NCBI GenBank assembly: GCA_947493995.1
Contig: CANLTJ010000006.1
Location: 62,001-126,000, forward strand
Source: an uncultured Arachnia sp.
Lineage (GTDB): Bacteria > Actinomycetota > Actinomycetes > Propionibacteriales > Propionibacteriaceae
Direction: 5' to 3'
Length of the DNA stretch: 64,000 nucleotides
A model generated the notes under the pieces. The model had not been told where the DNA came from, searched no databases, and was given only the letters and a program-made list of their open reading frames with translations. Made by a program: the position numbers and the translations under genes. Of the stretch, positions 43,858 through 53,443 are shown piece by piece. Within the stretch, counting starts at the first letter, position 1. Every line of letters begins with the position of its first letter.

Positions 43858-45690
43858 ATGAGGACGTTGCGCATCGGGTTGGCCACACTGTTGTTGGCCG
43901 TCGTCGGGATCCTGGGTCTGGTGTCACCAGCAGATGCTGATGTGGACAATGCACCCGTCACCAGATACCACGTGGATGCCACACTGACACCGGACGGCGT
44001 CGCGCAGATCACCGTCGAGATGACCATGGACTTCAGTCGCGTTCCAGGGCGTGGTCCGTGGTTGTCATTCAGCGAACGTCAAAGGGACGGTAATAATCCG
44101 GACGAGTGGTTCTCCTTCCCCATCTCCAACATCTCCGTCTCCTCCCCCTCGGGTGCCCGCACCGACACCCTTGTGGAACGCGAGGACGGCAACGTCCTCG
44201 TGCGCATCGGGAACCAGAACGTCGTGTACAACACTCCGCAGGAGTACGTCATCACCTATGACGTGGAAGGACTCATCGTCTCGGACCAGGAGGAGAGCGG
44301 TCTGGATGAGTTCAGCTGGAATCCCCTCAACCGGCCCGAGCAAACCATCTCTGATGTCCAGGTGACGGTGAACGGACCCACCGATGTCGTACGCACTGCC
44401 TGCTTCCGCGGCGCGGACTTCGACATCGAATGCCCGGCAGCATCCTCGGGCGCTACCGCCGTCTACGACGTCGGCGACCTGAATCCCGGCGAGCAGGTGC
44501 AGGTGGTTGCCGGTTTCCCCGCAGGCACATTCGGCGGTGTCGAGCAGATCAAGACCCGCCGCGTCACCCCCAGCAACATGTTCGAACTCACCCCCGCCAC
44601 CGGAGCCGCCACAGCCCTCCTCGGACTGGGGGCCATCGCGGCCCTGGTGGCCATCACCCGTCGACATGCCCGCGACGACGTCTACGTCGGCCTCACCCCC
44701 GGTCTGACACCCGGGAAGGGACAGGAGGCCAGGATCGGCAAGAAGTCGGGCAAGCAGAACGTGGCCGTTGCCTTCCGGCCCCCGAAGAACGCGCGCGTCG
44801 GTGAGGTGGGCACGCTGATTGACGCCACGGCCGACGCCGTCGACATCTCCGCCACCCTCGTGGATCTCGCCGTTCGGGGACACCTGCGCATCAGCGACGC
44901 CGGGCACAATGACCACCTCCTGACGCGCACCCGAAGCCGGGGAGACCGCCTTGAGGACTACGAGGGCAAGCTGTTGGAGCGCATCTTCAAGCACGGCGAC
45001 GAGGTGCGCATCAGTCAGTTGCGGGACGCCTCCTACGCAGGGATTCAGGACAAGGCCAAGTCCGATCTGTACTCCCGGGTCGTGGCTCGCAAGTGGTTCA
45101 AGCGCAACCCGGCAACAGCCCAGCTCGCCCCCCTCGGGTTCGGGGTCTTCCTGCTACTGGTCGGGGTCGGCGTGGCAGTGCTGTTCGGCCAGTTCGGCTG
45201 GGGTCTGCTCGGCATCCCCTTCGCGATCCTCGGCCTCGGCCTCATCGTGACCTCCGGCAAGTTCCGCACCCGCACAGCCCTCGGCTCCGCCGTTCTCGCC
45301 GAGACCCGCGGATTCGAGCTGTACCTGCGCACGGCCGAGGCCAACCAGATCAAGTTCGAGGAGGGCATCGACGTCTTCAGCCGATACCTGCCCTACGCCA
45401 TGATCTTCGGTGTGGCGGACCGGTGGGCGAAGGTCTTCGCCGACCTCGGTGCCATGGGAGTCTACGAACCCGACCTCTCCTGGTACTACGGCGCCAACCT
45501 CTACAACAGTTACGCCTTCGGAACGGCGCTGGGCAACCTGTCCCACGGCTTCAACAACGCCATGTCGGAGGCTTCCGCAGCCGCGGCGGCCGCCCAGGCA
45601 CAGAGCGCCACAGGCAGCTCGTCGGGCTTCTCCGGCTTCAGCGGAGGCGGAGGCTTCAGCGGCGGTGGAGCAAGCATCGGCTCCTGGTAG
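43858..45690 (+). CDS. DUF2207-family membrane protein
   Basis: The 610-residue protein has a signal peptide (residues 1-29), a beta-rich extracellular domain to about 230 and a transmembrane helix near 240-262. A cytoplasmic winged-helix-like part (DLAVRGHLRISD), two more helices near 430-470 and a Gly/Ser-rich C-terminus ending GGASIGSW complete it. This layout matches DUF2207. Function is unknown; the Gly-rich end with a TPM-like flavour suggests membrane stress or assembly roles. The ATG at 43858 was chosen for its signal peptide. Confidence 0.87.
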   Translation: MRTLRIGLATLLLAVVGILGLVSPADADVDNAPVTRYHVDATLTPDGVAQITVEMTMDFSRVPGRGPWLSFSERQRDGNNPDEWFSFPISNISVSSPSGARTDTLVEREDGNVLVRIGNQNVVYNTPQEYVITYDVEGLIVSDQEESGLDEFSWNPLNRPEQTISDVQVTVNGPTDVVRTACFRGADFDIECPAASSGATAVYDVGDLNPGEQVQVVAGFPAGTFGGVEQIKTRRVTPSNMFELTPATGAATALLGLGAIAALVAITRRHARDDVYVGLTPGLTPGKGQEARIGKKSGKQNVAVAFRPPKNARVGEVGTLIDATADAVDISATLVDLAVRGHLRISDAGHNDHLLTRTRSRGDRLEDYEGKLLERIFKHGDEVRISQLRDASYAGIQDKAKSDLYSRVVARKWFKRNPATAQLAPLGFGVFLLLVGVGVAVLFGQFGWGLLGIPFAILGLGLIVTSGKFRTRTALGSAVLAETRGFELYLRTAEANQIKFEEGIDVFSRYLPYAMIFGVADRWAKVFADLGAMGVYEPDLSWYYGANLYNSYAFGTALGNLSHGFNNAMSEASAAAAAAQAQSATGSSSGFSGFSGGGGFSGGGASIGSW

Positions 45691-45772
45691 GCAGCTGCCC
45701 TCCCCCACCGGACCGTGTAGGGAAGCGCGAGCCTGCGGAGTCCCGGTCTGGTCGAGCCGATAGTCTGAGCCG

Positions 45773-46420
45773 GTGACTTCCAGGACACTGCTGCTTGTGG
45801 CGGGACCCTCGGGCTGTGGCAAGTCGCGGCTCAGCCGCGTTGCCACGGAGGCGGGAGGTGTTGCCACTCTGCCGCTGGATGACTTCTATCGAGACCTGGA
45901 CCACCCCGGCCTGCCGCGGACGTTGGGCATCGTTGACTGGGATGACGTCGCATCGTGGGACTGCGATTTGGCCATCGACACCATCTCCAGGTTGCTCCGC
46001 GACGGGGCCACCGAGGTTCCCACCTATGACATCTCCCAATCACTGCGAGTCGGTTCCCGCACGCTGGACATGGGCGACGCCCGAGTGCTGCTGGCCGAAG
46101 GTATCTTCGCCCCGCCGCTGCTCGCGGCCGCCAGAGCCGCCCGGCTGCCCGTCGAGGCTTTGTGGCTGGCGCGGCATCGCAGCACCAACTTCACCCGCCG
46201 CTTGGCGCGGGATCTGAAGGAGAAGCGCAAGAGGCCGACCGTGTTGGTCCGGCGAGGTGTGGCGCTCTACCGGAGCGAACCACAGCTCACCCAGGACGCC
46301 ATGGCGGCAGGTTTCCGCCCCGTCGGCATGCGGGAAGCAACACGCGTGGTGACAAACATGGCCGGTGTGCCCGCACCAACGGCCCCACGTCGACCCGTCA
46401 GGACAAGAGCGACCGAGTAG
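45773..46420 (+). CDS. Uridine kinase-like P-loop kinase
   Basis: The 215-residue protein has Walker A LLVAGPSGCGKSRLS, LPLDDFYRDLD (uridine kinase-like acidic loop), the substrate-side PTYDISQ and the lid-type RRLARDLKEKRKRP. This is the uridine kinase/phosphoribulokinase group; the nucleoside substrate is inferred. The start is GTG. It converges with metG after 24 bases. Confidence 0.82.
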   Translation: MTSRTLLLVAGPSGCGKSRLSRVATEAGGVATLPLDDFYRDLDHPGLPRTLGIVDWDDVASWDCDLAIDTISRLLRDGATEVPTYDISQSLRVGSRTLDMGDARVLLAEGIFAPPLLAAARAARLPVEALWLARHRSTNFTRRLARDLKEKRKRPTVLVRRGVALYRSEPQLTQDAMAAGFRPVGMREATRVVTNMAGVPAPTAPRRPVRTRATE

Positions 46421-46444
46421 TCATGGCCACGGCGCCTGAGCGGG

Positions 46445-48244
46445 TCACTCTGTAATGATCGGGGCCCAGCTGGGGCCCGTTTCGCCCAGCTTCTCGTCGA
46501 GTTTGGTGAACAGCGGCGAGGGCTTCTCCAGCTTTGTGCCCGCGACGATCATGCGCGGCTCCCACCGTGCCATCTCATTTGCATAGTCGCCTTGCAGGAT
46601 GGGATAGGTGAGGTCGCCGTCGCTGACCTCCACCAACTCCGGCTGGGCCGCCCACACGCCCTCGCCGCCGAGTGCCTCGAACACCCGTTGCGCCGAGTGC
46701 GGCAGGAAGGGGGTCAGCAGAGTGTTGCAGTCGCTCACCACCTGCAGGGCGACGTGGAGCACGGTGTCTCGCCGCTCGGGATCGTCCTTGAGCTTCCACG
46801 GCTCCTGGTCGCTGATGTACTTGTTCGCGAGCCCCACGACCCTCATGGCCTCGGTGATGCCAGCCTTGAAGCGCCGTGCTGCGATGTGCTCGCCCACCGT
46901 CTCGAAGGCATTGGTGGAGGCATCCAGCAGTTGGCCGTCCTCGAACGTGAGGTCACCGCGCTCCGGGATGGCGCCCACCTGCTTGTGGGCCATGGAGATG
47001 GACCGGTTGACGAGGTTGCCCCACTCGTTGGCGAGTTCGAAGTTGATGCGTCGGACGAATTCGTCCCACGTGAAGTCGGTGTCGTGGTTCTCCGGACCGG
47101 CGACGGCGATGTAGAAGCGCAGCGCATCCGGTCCGAATTCTTGCAGGAAGTCGCCGACGAGGATGGCGCCGCCGCGAGAGCTGGCCACCTTGGAGCCCTT
47201 CATGGTGAGGAACTCGCTGGAGACCACCTCGGTGGGCAACTGCAGCTCTCCGAGCGATTCGTGCACCTCACCACCGACGGAACCCTGACCGTTGGCACCC
47301 AGGAGAATGCCGGGCCAGATGACGGAGTGGAAGACGATGTTGTCCTTGCCCATGAAGTAGTAGGACTCGGCAGCCTCGGAGTTCCAGAACCGGCGCCAGC
47401 CCTCAGGATCTCCATTGCGCCTGGCCCACTCGATGGAGGCGGACAGGTAGCCGATGACGGCGTCGAACCACACGTAGATGCGCTTCATGGGTGCGTCGCG
47501 CCAGCCGTCGAGGGGCACGGGCACGCCCCAGTCGAGGTCGCGTGTGATGGCGCGCGGCCGGAGGTCGGCCAGCAGGTTGTGGCTGAACTTCAGGACGTTG
47601 GGGCGCCAGTCCTGGCGGCCGTCGAGCCACTCGCCCAGTGCGTCGGCCAGCTTGGGAAGGTCGAGGAAGAAGTGTTCGGTCTCCACGAAGTCGGGAGTCT
47701 CGCCGTTCTGGCGGGAGCGGGGATTGATGAGATCGGCGGGATCGAGTTGGTTGCCGCAGTTGTCGCACTGGTCGCCGCGTGCGCCGTCGAATCCGCAGAT
47801 GGGGCAGGTGCCCTCGATGAAGCGGTCAGGCAGCGTGCGCCCCGTCGACGGCGACAGCGCCCCCATCTGGGTCTGTGCGACGATGTAGCCATTGTCGTGG
47901 AGTGCCGTGAACACCTCCTGCACCACTGCATAGTGATTCGGGGTGGTGGTGCGGGTGTAGAGGTCGTAGGACAGGCCGAGGCCCTGGAGGTCCGTGGCGA
48001 TGATGCGGTGGTACTTGTCGGCGCTCTCGCGGGCCGTCAACCCCTCCTGCTCGGCCTTCACCTGGATGGCGGTGCCGTGCTCGTCAGTGCCGGAGACCAT
48101 CAGCACGTTGTGCCCGGTCATCCGCTTGAAGCGGGAGAACACGTCCGAGGGCACGCCGAACCCCGAGACGTGTCCGATGTGACGGGGGCCATTGGCGTAG
48201 GGCCACGCGACGGCGGCAAGAACATCAGCACACATGGGCGTCAT
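46445..48244 (-). CDS. metG: Methionyl-tRNA synthetase
   Basis: The 599-residue protein has the HIGH-type motif [15 protein letters not shown] at the N-terminus, the zinc knuckle CPICG/CDNCG and [14 protein letters not shown]. The KMSKS-type loop is [13 protein letters not shown], where the second half deviates from KMSKS. Start candidates at 48244 and 48235 both fit. There is no C-terminal EMAP/Arc1p dimerisation domain, so it ends after the anticodon-binding helices. Confidence 0.95.
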   Translation of the reverse strand: MTPMCADVLAAVAWPYANGPRHIGHVSGFGVPSDVFSRFKRMTGHNVLMVSGTDEHGTAIQVKAEQEGLTARESADKYHRIIATDLQGLGLSYDLYTRTTTPNHYAVVQEVFTALHDNGYIVAQTQMGALSPSTGRTLPDRFIEGTCPICGFDGARGDQCDNCGNQLDPADLINPRSRQNGETPDFVETEHFFLDLPKLADALGEWLDGRQDWRPNVLKFSHNLLADLRPRAITRDLDWGVPVPLDGWRDAPMKRIYVWFDAVIGYLSASIEWARRNGDPEGWRRFWNSEAAESYYFMGKDNIVFHSVIWPGILLGANGQGSVGGEVHESLGELQLPTEVVSSEFLTMKGSKVASSRGGAILVGDFLQEFGPDALRFYIAVAGPENHDTDFTWDEFVRRINFELANEWGNLVNRSISMAHKQVGAIPERGDLTFEDGQLLDASTNAFETVGEHIAARRFKAGITEAMRVVGLANKYISDQEPWKLKDDPERRDTVLHVALQVVSDCNTLLTPFLPHSAQRVFEALGGEGVWAAQPELVEVSDGDLTYPILQGDYANEMARWEPRMIVAGTKLEKPSPLFTKLDEKLGETGPSWAPIITE

Positions 48245-48315
48245 CCTATCGCCGCTCGTACCGCTCCGATCACACCGGCCTTCGACGGTAAACCAGCCAC
48301 GCCAGTCCCACAATC

Positions 48316-48477
48316 TCAGTCATCGACATCAGGGATGCACGACCTTGTGCAGCGCTGCTTGTAGAGGACGCCGTCGTCGACGAGCTGGGCTATTCCCTTC
48401 AGCGCAGTGGCGGGATTGATGCGCCAGTGATCGGCGAACTCCGTCGTGGATGGCACCTGCGAGCCCTCAGGGGAACG
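48316..48477 (-). pseudogene. Fragment of a GntR-family winged-helix regulator
   Basis: Within the 420-base gap between metG and a lipoprotein gene, about 50 codons read PEGSQVPSTTEFADHWRINP and then ALKGIAQLVDDGVLYKQR. That is the YtrA-type GntR wHTH (LPSxxELA, INPxT, eLvxxGxLy). Neither the usual N-terminal 30 residues nor the rest of the regulator is present in frame, and the end ([11 protein letters not shown]) is unlike the family. It looks like a gene remnant; the remaining bases to 48666 hold nothing else I can support. Confidence 0.5.
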
Positions 48478-48666
48478 ACTGCGATGGTGCCGTCGCTGAT
48501 ACGTCAAGCGGCCTGTTGGAACAGCGTCGATTCCACATCCTCGGACGCAGCGAGCCCAACCGGTCCACAAGTGGAGTACCTAGCCAGAATCGAGAGCTCA
48601 CAAGATCAGCCCTTCGAACGCCATACGATGGCTGCAACAGCAGATGTGGAAGGTGGGAATCGCGAC

Positions 48667-49284
48667 ATGAGAGTGGGTGCTTTGGCTGTGGTCGTGGCCA
48701 TCGCGATGGCATCGCTGAGCGCTTGCGCGGAGAGGACCGCCGTCCCTGAAGGCATGGCCGTTCCCACTCGCTCCGTGACCCCACCCGTCGAGTCCGTCGA
48801 GGAACAGCCCGAAGTCTCGGAAGCACCACCGCTGCGCGAGAGCAGTGAACCGGTCACTTGCGAGGGCGCTAACACAGCCGCTGTTTCGTTCTCCACCGTC
48901 GACGCAGCCCTGGGGCACCGATACCTGTTCCTCACGGTGCGCAACTGTTCGGCGGAGCCGATTTCGCTTCCGGCAGAGCCCCTCTTCGAGGGCATCGAAG
49001 AGGACGGCACAGCCCATCCGGACTCATGGGAGTGGCTGGAACGGCAGGGATCGCTGACTCTCGCACCGGGGGACGACAAGATTCTCATAGCCCACTGGCT
49101 CAGCAATGGTCGCTGCGAACGAGGAGTGAATGAAATGCGCCTGCATCTATTCGGGCAGACTTTCAGTGAACGGGATTGCTACCAATTCGGCGGCGGCATG
49201 GCACCGGATCGGGATGGGGCAGCGGGCGACCTCTATTGGGCAGACGATCCCAGCCACGGCCCAGGCTGGCAACCAGACGATTGA
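48667..49284 (+). CDS. Putative lipoprotein, DUF4232-like
   Basis: The 205-residue product starts MRVGALAVVVAIAMASLSAC, a lipoprotein signal with Cys at the cleavage site. A Pro/Glu/Val-rich linker and a beta-rich domain (YLFLTVRNCSAEPISLPAEP) like DUF4232 follow. The frame is open further upstream, but the signal peptide and a GGTGGGA Shine-Dalgarno fix the ATG at 48667. It is probably anchored outside the membrane; its role is unknown. Confidence 0.72.
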   Translation: MRVGALAVVVAIAMASLSACAERTAVPEGMAVPTRSVTPPVESVEEQPEVSEAPPLRESSEPVTCEGANTAAVSFSTVDAALGHRYLFLTVRNCSAEPISLPAEPLFEGIEEDGTAHPDSWEWLERQGSLTLAPGDDKILIAHWLSNGRCERGVNEMRLHLFGQTFSERDCYQFGGGMAPDRDGAAGDLYWADDPSHGPGWQPDD

Positions 49285-49322
49285 ACGGGCGGCTCGCTGT
49301 CTGCGCCCACCCGCCGACCGGA

Positions 49323-49859
49323 TCAAGCCTGGTGCTTGGCGCGCCCCAGACCGACGAGATACCAGGCGATGAGGATGATGACCACGAGCACGGGAAGCGT
49401 GTAGTACAAGTAGCTGTACTCAGCGGTCCCCAGCCAGACGGTGGGATCCTCCTCCTCGCTGGTGATGAAGACGCGGGCATTCTCCGCTCCGACCACGGCG
49501 GCCTCTGCCACGCGTGCGACCATCGTCACGATGGCTGCGCCCGCGCTGACCGCGAGGCTGGAAACGGCCGCCCGCATCCGTACGAGCATCTTGTTGTGGC
49601 CGTGGTTGATCGCCTTCCGGGCCCCCATGGCCCAGATCAGGACGACCGCGATGAGCGAAGTGATCAGCAGCACCCCGGAGGGTTCCCCCACCACATCCGG
49701 TCGGAAGAGGAACAGTGTGAGCGCATCCAGTCCCCAGATGACGAATGGCCACCAGAAGCGCCATCCACCCGCGCCGCCCAGCTCACGCAGGATGCCACGG
49801 TCGGGTCGGTTCAGGGGCTGGGTGGTGCCGGGCTGGTCGTTCACGGACGGGTTCTCCAT
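49323..49859 (-). CDS. Multipass membrane protein of unknown function
   Basis: The 178-residue protein has four likely membrane helices, near residues 31-52, 60-80, 100-120 and 150-170. The loop before the last contains EEEDPTVWLGTAEYSY. It starts MENPSVNDQPG. I do not recognise the family. It lies 27 bases downstream of the RNase HI fusion gene on the same strand and could share its transcript. Confidence 0.75.
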   Translation of the reverse strand: MENPSVNDQPGTTQPLNRPDRGILRELGGAGGWRFWWPFVIWGLDALTLFLFRPDVVGEPSGVLLITSLIAVVLIWAMGARKAINHGHNKMLVRMRAAVSSLAVSAGAAIVTMVARVAEAAVVGAENARVFITSEEEDPTVWLGTAEYSYLYYTLPVLVVIILIAWYLVGLGRAKHQA

Positions 49860-49885
49860 GGCTCCATCCTTCCACGAGTGTCGCG

Positions 49886-50788
49886 TCACGGTTTGCGCGT
49901 GACCTGTGCGAACCGGAGTTTCCACCCACCTGGCAGCTTCTGCCACAGCGAGTAGCGAAGTCGTTCCCCATCGGCGTGGTGGATCCACCGCATGCCGACG
50001 AGCCCCTCGGCGTACTCATCCACGCTGAGCACATCGAAGTCCTGCGATGTCGGCTCCCAGGCGCCGTGGTCCCGCGTGATGACCTCGCCGTCGACTGAGT
50101 GCGCCACGAAATCGTGGTGCAGGAGGTCTTTCAGCTGTTCAGGGTCGGTCCGGACCTCCTCGCTCAGCAACTCCCCCGTCAGGCGCAGGAGCCACGCCTT
50201 CGTCCGGGCACTGGCGGAGCCCGGTGTTGCGGACTGCGGCTCTTCAGGGGCGTCGAAGCTGAAGAGGTCGGGTTCCTCGTCGACATTCTTCGGTGTGAAT
50301 TCCTGTTGTCTCGCCGGTTGCGTCGGCGAATCCGGGAAGCCCGGGCCCGCGTCCACGGGTTGCTTCTGCTGGTATGCCTCTGCGGCGGCACGGGCGCGCG
50401 CATCGGCGGCTTCGTTCATCGCGTGGCCGGCGTGTCCCTTGACCCACTCGAACTCCACTTCGCGGTCCTTCAGCGCCTCGTCGAGTTCCTTCATGAGGTC
50501 GACATTGAGCACAGGCTTGCCGTCGCCCTTCTTCCAGCCGCGACGCTTCCATCCCGGCATCCACTTCGTGAGCGAGTTGATGACGTACTGGGAGTCACAC
50601 AGGATCCTGAGCGGTTCATCCACGTGTGCGGTGGACTGCAACAGATCGAGCACGGCCATGAGTTCGCCCATGTTGTTGGTGCCGTGCGGCCAGCCACCGG
50701 CGGCCCAGATGTCGTCGCTGATGTACCATGCCCACCCTGCGGGACCGGGGTTGGACAGGGACGATCCGTCGGCGGCTGCAATGATCAC
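49886..50788 (-). CDS. Ribonuclease HI fused to a DUF4440-like domain
   Basis: From a GTG at 50788 the protein has about 300 residues. Residues 1-145 are RNase HI with all catalytic acids: the Asp of AADGSSLSNPG, the Glu of NNMGELMAVLD, the Asp of ILCDSQYVINSL, and WVKGHAGHAMNEAAD. A Pro/Gln/Glu-rich linker covers about 150-195. Residues 200-300 (AWLLRLTGELLSEEVRTDPE, then DLLHHDFVAHSVDGEVITRD, ending YSLWQKLPGGWKLRFAQVTR) resemble the DUF4440/SnoaL-like NTF2 fold. RNase HI cuts RNA in RNA-DNA hybrids; what the added domain binds is unknown. Confidence 0.87.
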   Translation of the reverse strand: MIIAAADGSSLSNPGPAGWAWYISDDIWAAGGWPHGTNNMGELMAVLDLLQSTAHVDEPLRILCDSQYVINSLTKWMPGWKRRGWKKGDGKPVLNVDLMKELDEALKDREVEFEWVKGHAGHAMNEAADARARAAAEAYQQKQPVDAGPGFPDSPTQPARQQEFTPKNVDEEPDLFSFDAPEEPQSATPGSASARTKAWLLRLTGELLSEEVRTDPEQLKDLLHHDFVAHSVDGEVITRDHGAWEPTSQDFDVLSVDEYAEGLVGMRWIHHADGERLRYSLWQKLPGGWKLRFAQVTRKP

Positions 50789-50818
50789 GACACGAAGGGT
50801 ATCGACTTGAGCGAAGTT

Positions 50819-50858
50819 GTGGCCGTTTGTGGTTGGTCTGCCAACCACAAACGGCCAC
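50819..50858. promoter_or_regulatory. Perfect 18-bp hairpin in the RNase HI/helicase divergent gap
   Basis: GTGGCCGTTTGTGGTTGG (50819-50836) and CCAACCACAAACGGCCAC (50841-50858) match perfectly around TCTG. It fills most of the 105-base gap between two divergent gene starts, so it cannot be an ordinary terminator for either. It could be an operator, a roadblock between divergent promoters, or an RNA hairpin in a leader. Confidence 0.6.
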
Positions 50859-50893
50859 TCTTGAGTAGTCAGTGATAGCGCCTGACGCGGACC

Positions 50894-53431
50894 ATGGCAC
50901 GATGGGCTGCGATGACGCTCACCGAAGTACTCGACGGCCCCAAGGATTCCGACTCCCTGTATGAGGGCTTCGTCGCATGGGCTGAAGCCGACGGGTTCCC
51001 GCTGTACCCGCACCAGGACGAGGCTCTCATCGAGGTCCTGACGGGCGCCAATGTCATCGTCACCACCCCGACGGGTTCCGGGAAGTCGCTGATCGCACTC
51101 GGCGCCCACTTCGCGACGCTCGCCCAGAGGGGCCGGACGTACTACACCGCCCCGATCAAGGCCCTCGTCAGCGAGAAGTTCTTCGCCCTTTGCGCCGTGT
51201 TCGGCGCGGACCAGGTGGGCATGGTCACCGGTGACGCGTCGGTCAACCCGGACGCCCCCGTCATCTGCTGCACCGCCGAAATCCTCGCCAACATCGCGCT
51301 GCGTGAAGGTCCCGACGCAGACGTCGACCAAGTGGTGATGGACGAGTTCCACTTCATCTCTGATCGCGACCGCGGCTGGGCCTGGCAGGTCCCGCTCGTG
51401 GAACTCCCCCAGGCTCAGTTCATCATCATGTCCGCCACGCTCGGTGACGTCTCGCGGCTGGCCAGCAACCTTGAGGAGCGAACCGGACGCTCGACGTCGG
51501 TCATCGGCGGCGCTGAACGACCCGTGCCGCTGGTCTACCGCTGGTCCCTGGAACCCGCCCACGACACCATCGCCACTCTCATCGAGAACCAGCAGGCACC
51601 GGTCTACGTCGTCCACTCCACCCAGGCGGCCGCCGTCGAGCGGGCGCAGGCGCTGCTCAGTCAGGGTGTGGTGAAGCGGGCCGGCAAGGTGCCCGAAGAA
51701 CTCAAGGAGGCGCTGGCCGGGTTCAAATTCTCGGGTGGCTTCGGCCAGACCCTGGTGAAGCTGCTGCGCGCGGGCATCGCGGTGCACCACGCCGGGATGC
51801 TGCCGCGCTACCGACGCCTCGTGGAGCAACTCGCCCAACGCGGCCTCCTCACCGTCATCTGCGGCACCGACACGCTGGGGGTCGGTATCAACGTGCCCAT
51901 CCGCACCGTCCTGTTCAGCTCCCTCACCAAGTTCGACGGCCGCCGCCAGCGCCACCTGCGCAGCCGCGAGTTCCACCAGATCGCCGGTCGTGCCGGGCGC
52001 GCCGGCTTCGACACCATCGGCTACGTCGTCGCCCAAGCACCCGACCATGAGGTCGAGAACGCCAAGATCGTGGCCAAACATGGCGGAGACGAGAAGAAGC
52101 TCAAGTCCGTGCGCCGCAAGAAGCCACCGGAGGGATACGTCAACTACACCGAGGCCACCTTCACCAAGCTGATCGACAGCGAGCCGGAAGAACTGCACGG
52201 CCGCATGCGTGTGACCCACGCCATCCTGCTGAACCTGTTGCAGCGAGACGGCGACATCGCGGCCACCCTCGTGCGACTCGTCGACAGTGCCGTCGAGACC
52301 GGGCGCGCCCGTCGGCAACTGCTTTCCCGAGCCGCCGCCCTGGGCCGCTCATTGATTCGCTCCGGCGTTGTGACGCGCCTGCCCGAACCCACTGAGAGCG
52401 GGCGGCGCTACGTCATCAACGTGGACCTTCAGCGCGATTTCGCCCTGAATCAACCGCTCTCAGCATTCGCGCTGGCCGTGATCGAGACGTTGAATGAGGA
52501 AACCCCCGACTATGCCCTCGACGTCGTCAGCGCCATTGAGGCCACGATCGAGGATCCCCGCACCATCCTCCTGGCGCAGCAGTTCAAGGCCCGGGGTGAG
52601 GCGGTGCAGGACCTCAAGGCCGACGGCTACGACTATGAGGAGCGCATGCAGATCCTCGACGAGGTGACGTGGGAGAAGCCGCTGGAGGAGAAGCTCACCC
52701 ACGCCCACATCGAGATGGCAGCTCAGGCACCGTGGCTTCTGGAGACGCCCGTCTCGCCCAAGTCCGTGGTGCGTGACATGTTCACCTCCGCCATGACCTT
52801 CGGCGAGTACGTCGCCCATCTCAAGATCCAGCGCAGCGAGGGTCTGCTGCTGCGCTACCTCTCCGACGCCTACCGTGCTCTGCGGCAGACCGTGCCTGAG
52901 GCATACCGCACGGAAGAGCTGGAGGACCTGATTGTGTGGCTGAGGGAGGTCACGCGCCTTGTGGACTCCTCGCTGCTCGACGAGTGGGCTGCCCTGAGCG
53001 CCATGGGCGGCGATGTAATGCCGGTGGATGACGAGCTGCCGTCACCCACCAGGCCGGTCACCGGCAATCAACGCGCGTTCCGGGTGATGGTGCGCAACGC
53101 CCTGTGGCGTCGGGTCGAGCTTGCATCACGGGACGACGTCGACGGACTGGCTCAGGTGGATTCGGGCTCACCGATGACCCATCAGCGCTGGGATGACGCG
53201 CTGGGCGACTACTGGGACGAGCACGACGACATCCGCACTGGCCCCGATTCACGCGGCCCGTCATTCTTCGACGTCGAAACCCAGGGCGAGGAGAAATGGC
53301 TGGTGCGTCAGGTCATCGACGATCCGGCCGGGAACCGCGACTGGGCGATCCATGCCACGGTTGATCTTGCGGCCTCGGATGAAGCCGGCGAACTTGTCAT
53401 GCAGACACTCAGCTTCGCCCGCCACGACTGA
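50894..53431 (+). CDS. Ski2-like DEAD/DEAH-box helicase with DUF3516
   Basis: The 845-residue protein has VIVTTPTGSGKSLIALGAHF (Walker A), VVMDEFHFISD (DEFH box), IIMSATLGD (motif III), GTDTLGVGINVPIRTV and HQIAGRAGRAGFDTIGYV (motif VI). A long C-terminal part matches DUF3516, typical of actinobacterial Ski2-like helicases. It is likely an RNA helicase in decay or R-loop removal. It is divergent from the RNase HI fusion. The start at 50894 is followed by a second in-frame Met at residue 7. Confidence 0.92.
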   Translation: MARWAAMTLTEVLDGPKDSDSLYEGFVAWAEADGFPLYPHQDEALIEVLTGANVIVTTPTGSGKSLIALGAHFATLAQRGRTYYTAPIKALVSEKFFALCAVFGADQVGMVTGDASVNPDAPVICCTAEILANIALREGPDADVDQVVMDEFHFISDRDRGWAWQVPLVELPQAQFIIMSATLGDVSRLASNLEERTGRSTSVIGGAERPVPLVYRWSLEPAHDTIATLIENQQAPVYVVHSTQAAAVERAQALLSQGVVKRAGKVPEELKEALAGFKFSGGFGQTLVKLLRAGIAVHHAGMLPRYRRLVEQLAQRGLLTVICGTDTLGVGINVPIRTVLFSSLTKFDGRRQRHLRSREFHQIAGRAGRAGFDTIGYVVAQAPDHEVENAKIVAKHGGDEKKLKSVRRKKPPEGYVNYTEATFTKLIDSEPEELHGRMRVTHAILLNLLQRDGDIAATLVRLVDSAVETGRARRQLLSRAAALGRSLIRSGVVTRLPEPTESGRRYVINVDLQRDFALNQPLSAFALAVIETLNEETPDYALDVVSAIEATIEDPRTILLAQQFKARGEAVQDLKADGYDYEERMQILDEVTWEKPLEEKLTHAHIEMAAQAPWLLETPVSPKSVVRDMFTSAMTFGEYVAHLKIQRSEGLLLRYLSDAYRALRQTVPEAYRTEELEDLIVWLREVTRLVDSSLLDEWAALSAMGGDVMPVDDELPSPTRPVTGNQRAFRVMVRNALWRRVELASRDDVDGLAQVDSGSPMTHQRWDDALGDYWDEHDDIRTGPDSRGPSFFDVETQGEEKWLVRQVIDDPAGNRDWAIHATVDLAASDEAGELVMQTLSFARHD

Positions 53432-53443
53432 GAGCCCAGCGCA

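Noticed and set aside
46592..48364. Plus-strand open frame of 590 codons opposite metG.
   Set aside because: It is a shadow of metG, with no start context and no recognisable motif.
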